Source: Dolomedes plantarius (taxonomy: Eukaryota; Arthropoda; Arachnida; Araneae; Dolomedidae). Taken from it: 64,000 nucleotides of DNA. The translations under genes were made by a program, and so were the position numbers. Positions within the stretch are counted from its first letter, which is position 1, and every line of letters begins with the position of its first letter. The stretch covers positions 207,767,901-207,831,900 of the forward strand of contig OU015495.1 of assembly GCA_907164885.2 (NCBI GenBank), given 5' to 3'. The notes under the pieces were generated by a model that was given only the letters and a program-made list of their open reading frames with translations, ran no database searches and was not told the origin of the DNA. Shown here in pieces: positions 63,569 to 64,000 of the stretch.

Positions 63569-64000
63569 AGCATCATTCACAACGTTAGTAAAACGATGGA
63601 GGATGGTGACATGCAAGGTAATGTCTGCCAGCACTGTTCACCAACAATTTCATCAAAGTGAGTGCTATAGATTGCCGCCCGTTACTGAACTTGTTAATTT
63701 CAAATATCAGCAATGACTTCCTTTTTTCAATGACTTCTTATAACTCTATACCACAGACGTCAGTGGCTTCGTATAGTGTCAATAGCGAAGACATCATTGC
63801 TGAATGAGAAAGAATAACGTCTTTATACGATGTTATCAAGGTAATAATTTTACGCTTTGATGTTGTGCCGTTACTAAAGTACAACTTTTGATCTGATTGG
63901 CTTTCCAGGAAACCTACTGTGGTGCTTCTTCTCACTGGAGATTTCCATACGGTGTGGTTTGGTTTCGCGCAGTACAGTCATGGCAGCACACGAGGTCTAT
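63569..64000. other. Unassigned end of window
   Basis: The start may continue the Tc1-type fragment (IDSIIHNVSKTMEDGDM in one frame), but I cannot align it securely. The minus frame 63738-63935 has no domain recognised. Confidence 0.35.

Overview
This window looks like animal nuclear DNA from an arthropod, most probably a spider. That taxon call is inference: it rests on the AT-rich base composition, long (AT)n/(GT)n/(CA)n microsatellites, and Helitron, KIAA1586-like hAT and DUF4817-type mariner relics of kinds I associate with orb-weaver genomes. I find no intact host gene, no complete host exon I can name, no rRNA or functional tRNA gene, no CRISPR array and nothing prokaryotic. Every open frame I can assign belongs to a decayed transposon.

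What the window does hold is a dense record of transposition, much of it readable to the base because target-site duplications (TSDs) survive. Main families: (1) seven copies of one non-autonomous Helitron family (6310-7009, 9444-11210, 27259-28702, 29611-30225 minus, 35586-36385, 36386-37197, 45777-46515), plus a different Helitron at 22070-22548; (2) hAT elements with 8-bp TSDs at 12877-13185, 40110-40608, 44984-45189, 48746-49551 and 62671-63490, and a long degenerate KIAA1586-like hAT gene at about 49934-52950; (3) TA-targeting elements at 6152-8293, 6165-7606, 16525-17321, 27267-28033, 30922-31538, 38726-39179 (3' part), 47760-48448, 56660-57831 and 61400-62349; (4) TTAA-targeting elements at 20324-21043, 21048-21789 and 41063-41777; (5) tRNA-derived SINEs at 11531-11865, 19201-19375, 45662-45745, 47411-47691 and inside 52186-52559; (6) one solo LTR with a TSD (9926-11008) and some weaker LTR-like pieces; (7) five copies of a 430-520 bp dispersed repeat I cannot classify (18646-19113, 24589-25109, 32345-32773, 43513-43960, 54558-55014).

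Layout: 1-6.1 kb is AT-rich unique DNA with small repeats. 6.1-8.3 kb is a three-level nest (Helitron inside a foldback element inside a TIR element). 9.4-11.2 kb is a Helitron split by a solo LTR. 11-25 kb mixes SINEs, hAT and TTAA elements, LTR-like pieces and microsatellites. 27-31.5 kb holds two Helitrons and a TA element. 35.6-37.2 kb is a head-to-tail Helitron pair. 38.7-49.6 kb carries hAT, TTAA, Helitron, SINE and pogo elements. 49.9-53 kb is the KIAA1586-like pseudogene with an internal triplication and a SINE-like insertion. 56.7-57.8 kb is a dead Tc1/mariner. 60.7-63.6 kb is a three-unit tandem repeat of a Tc1-type fragment in which units 2 and 3 were each hit later by a different element. 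Because nothing is intact, there is no working gene set to describe; the window reads as intergenic or long-intron DNA. I found no new functional system. The best leads are the unclassified five-copy repeat, the nested insertions whose empty sites can be rebuilt, and the adjoining TTAA elements.
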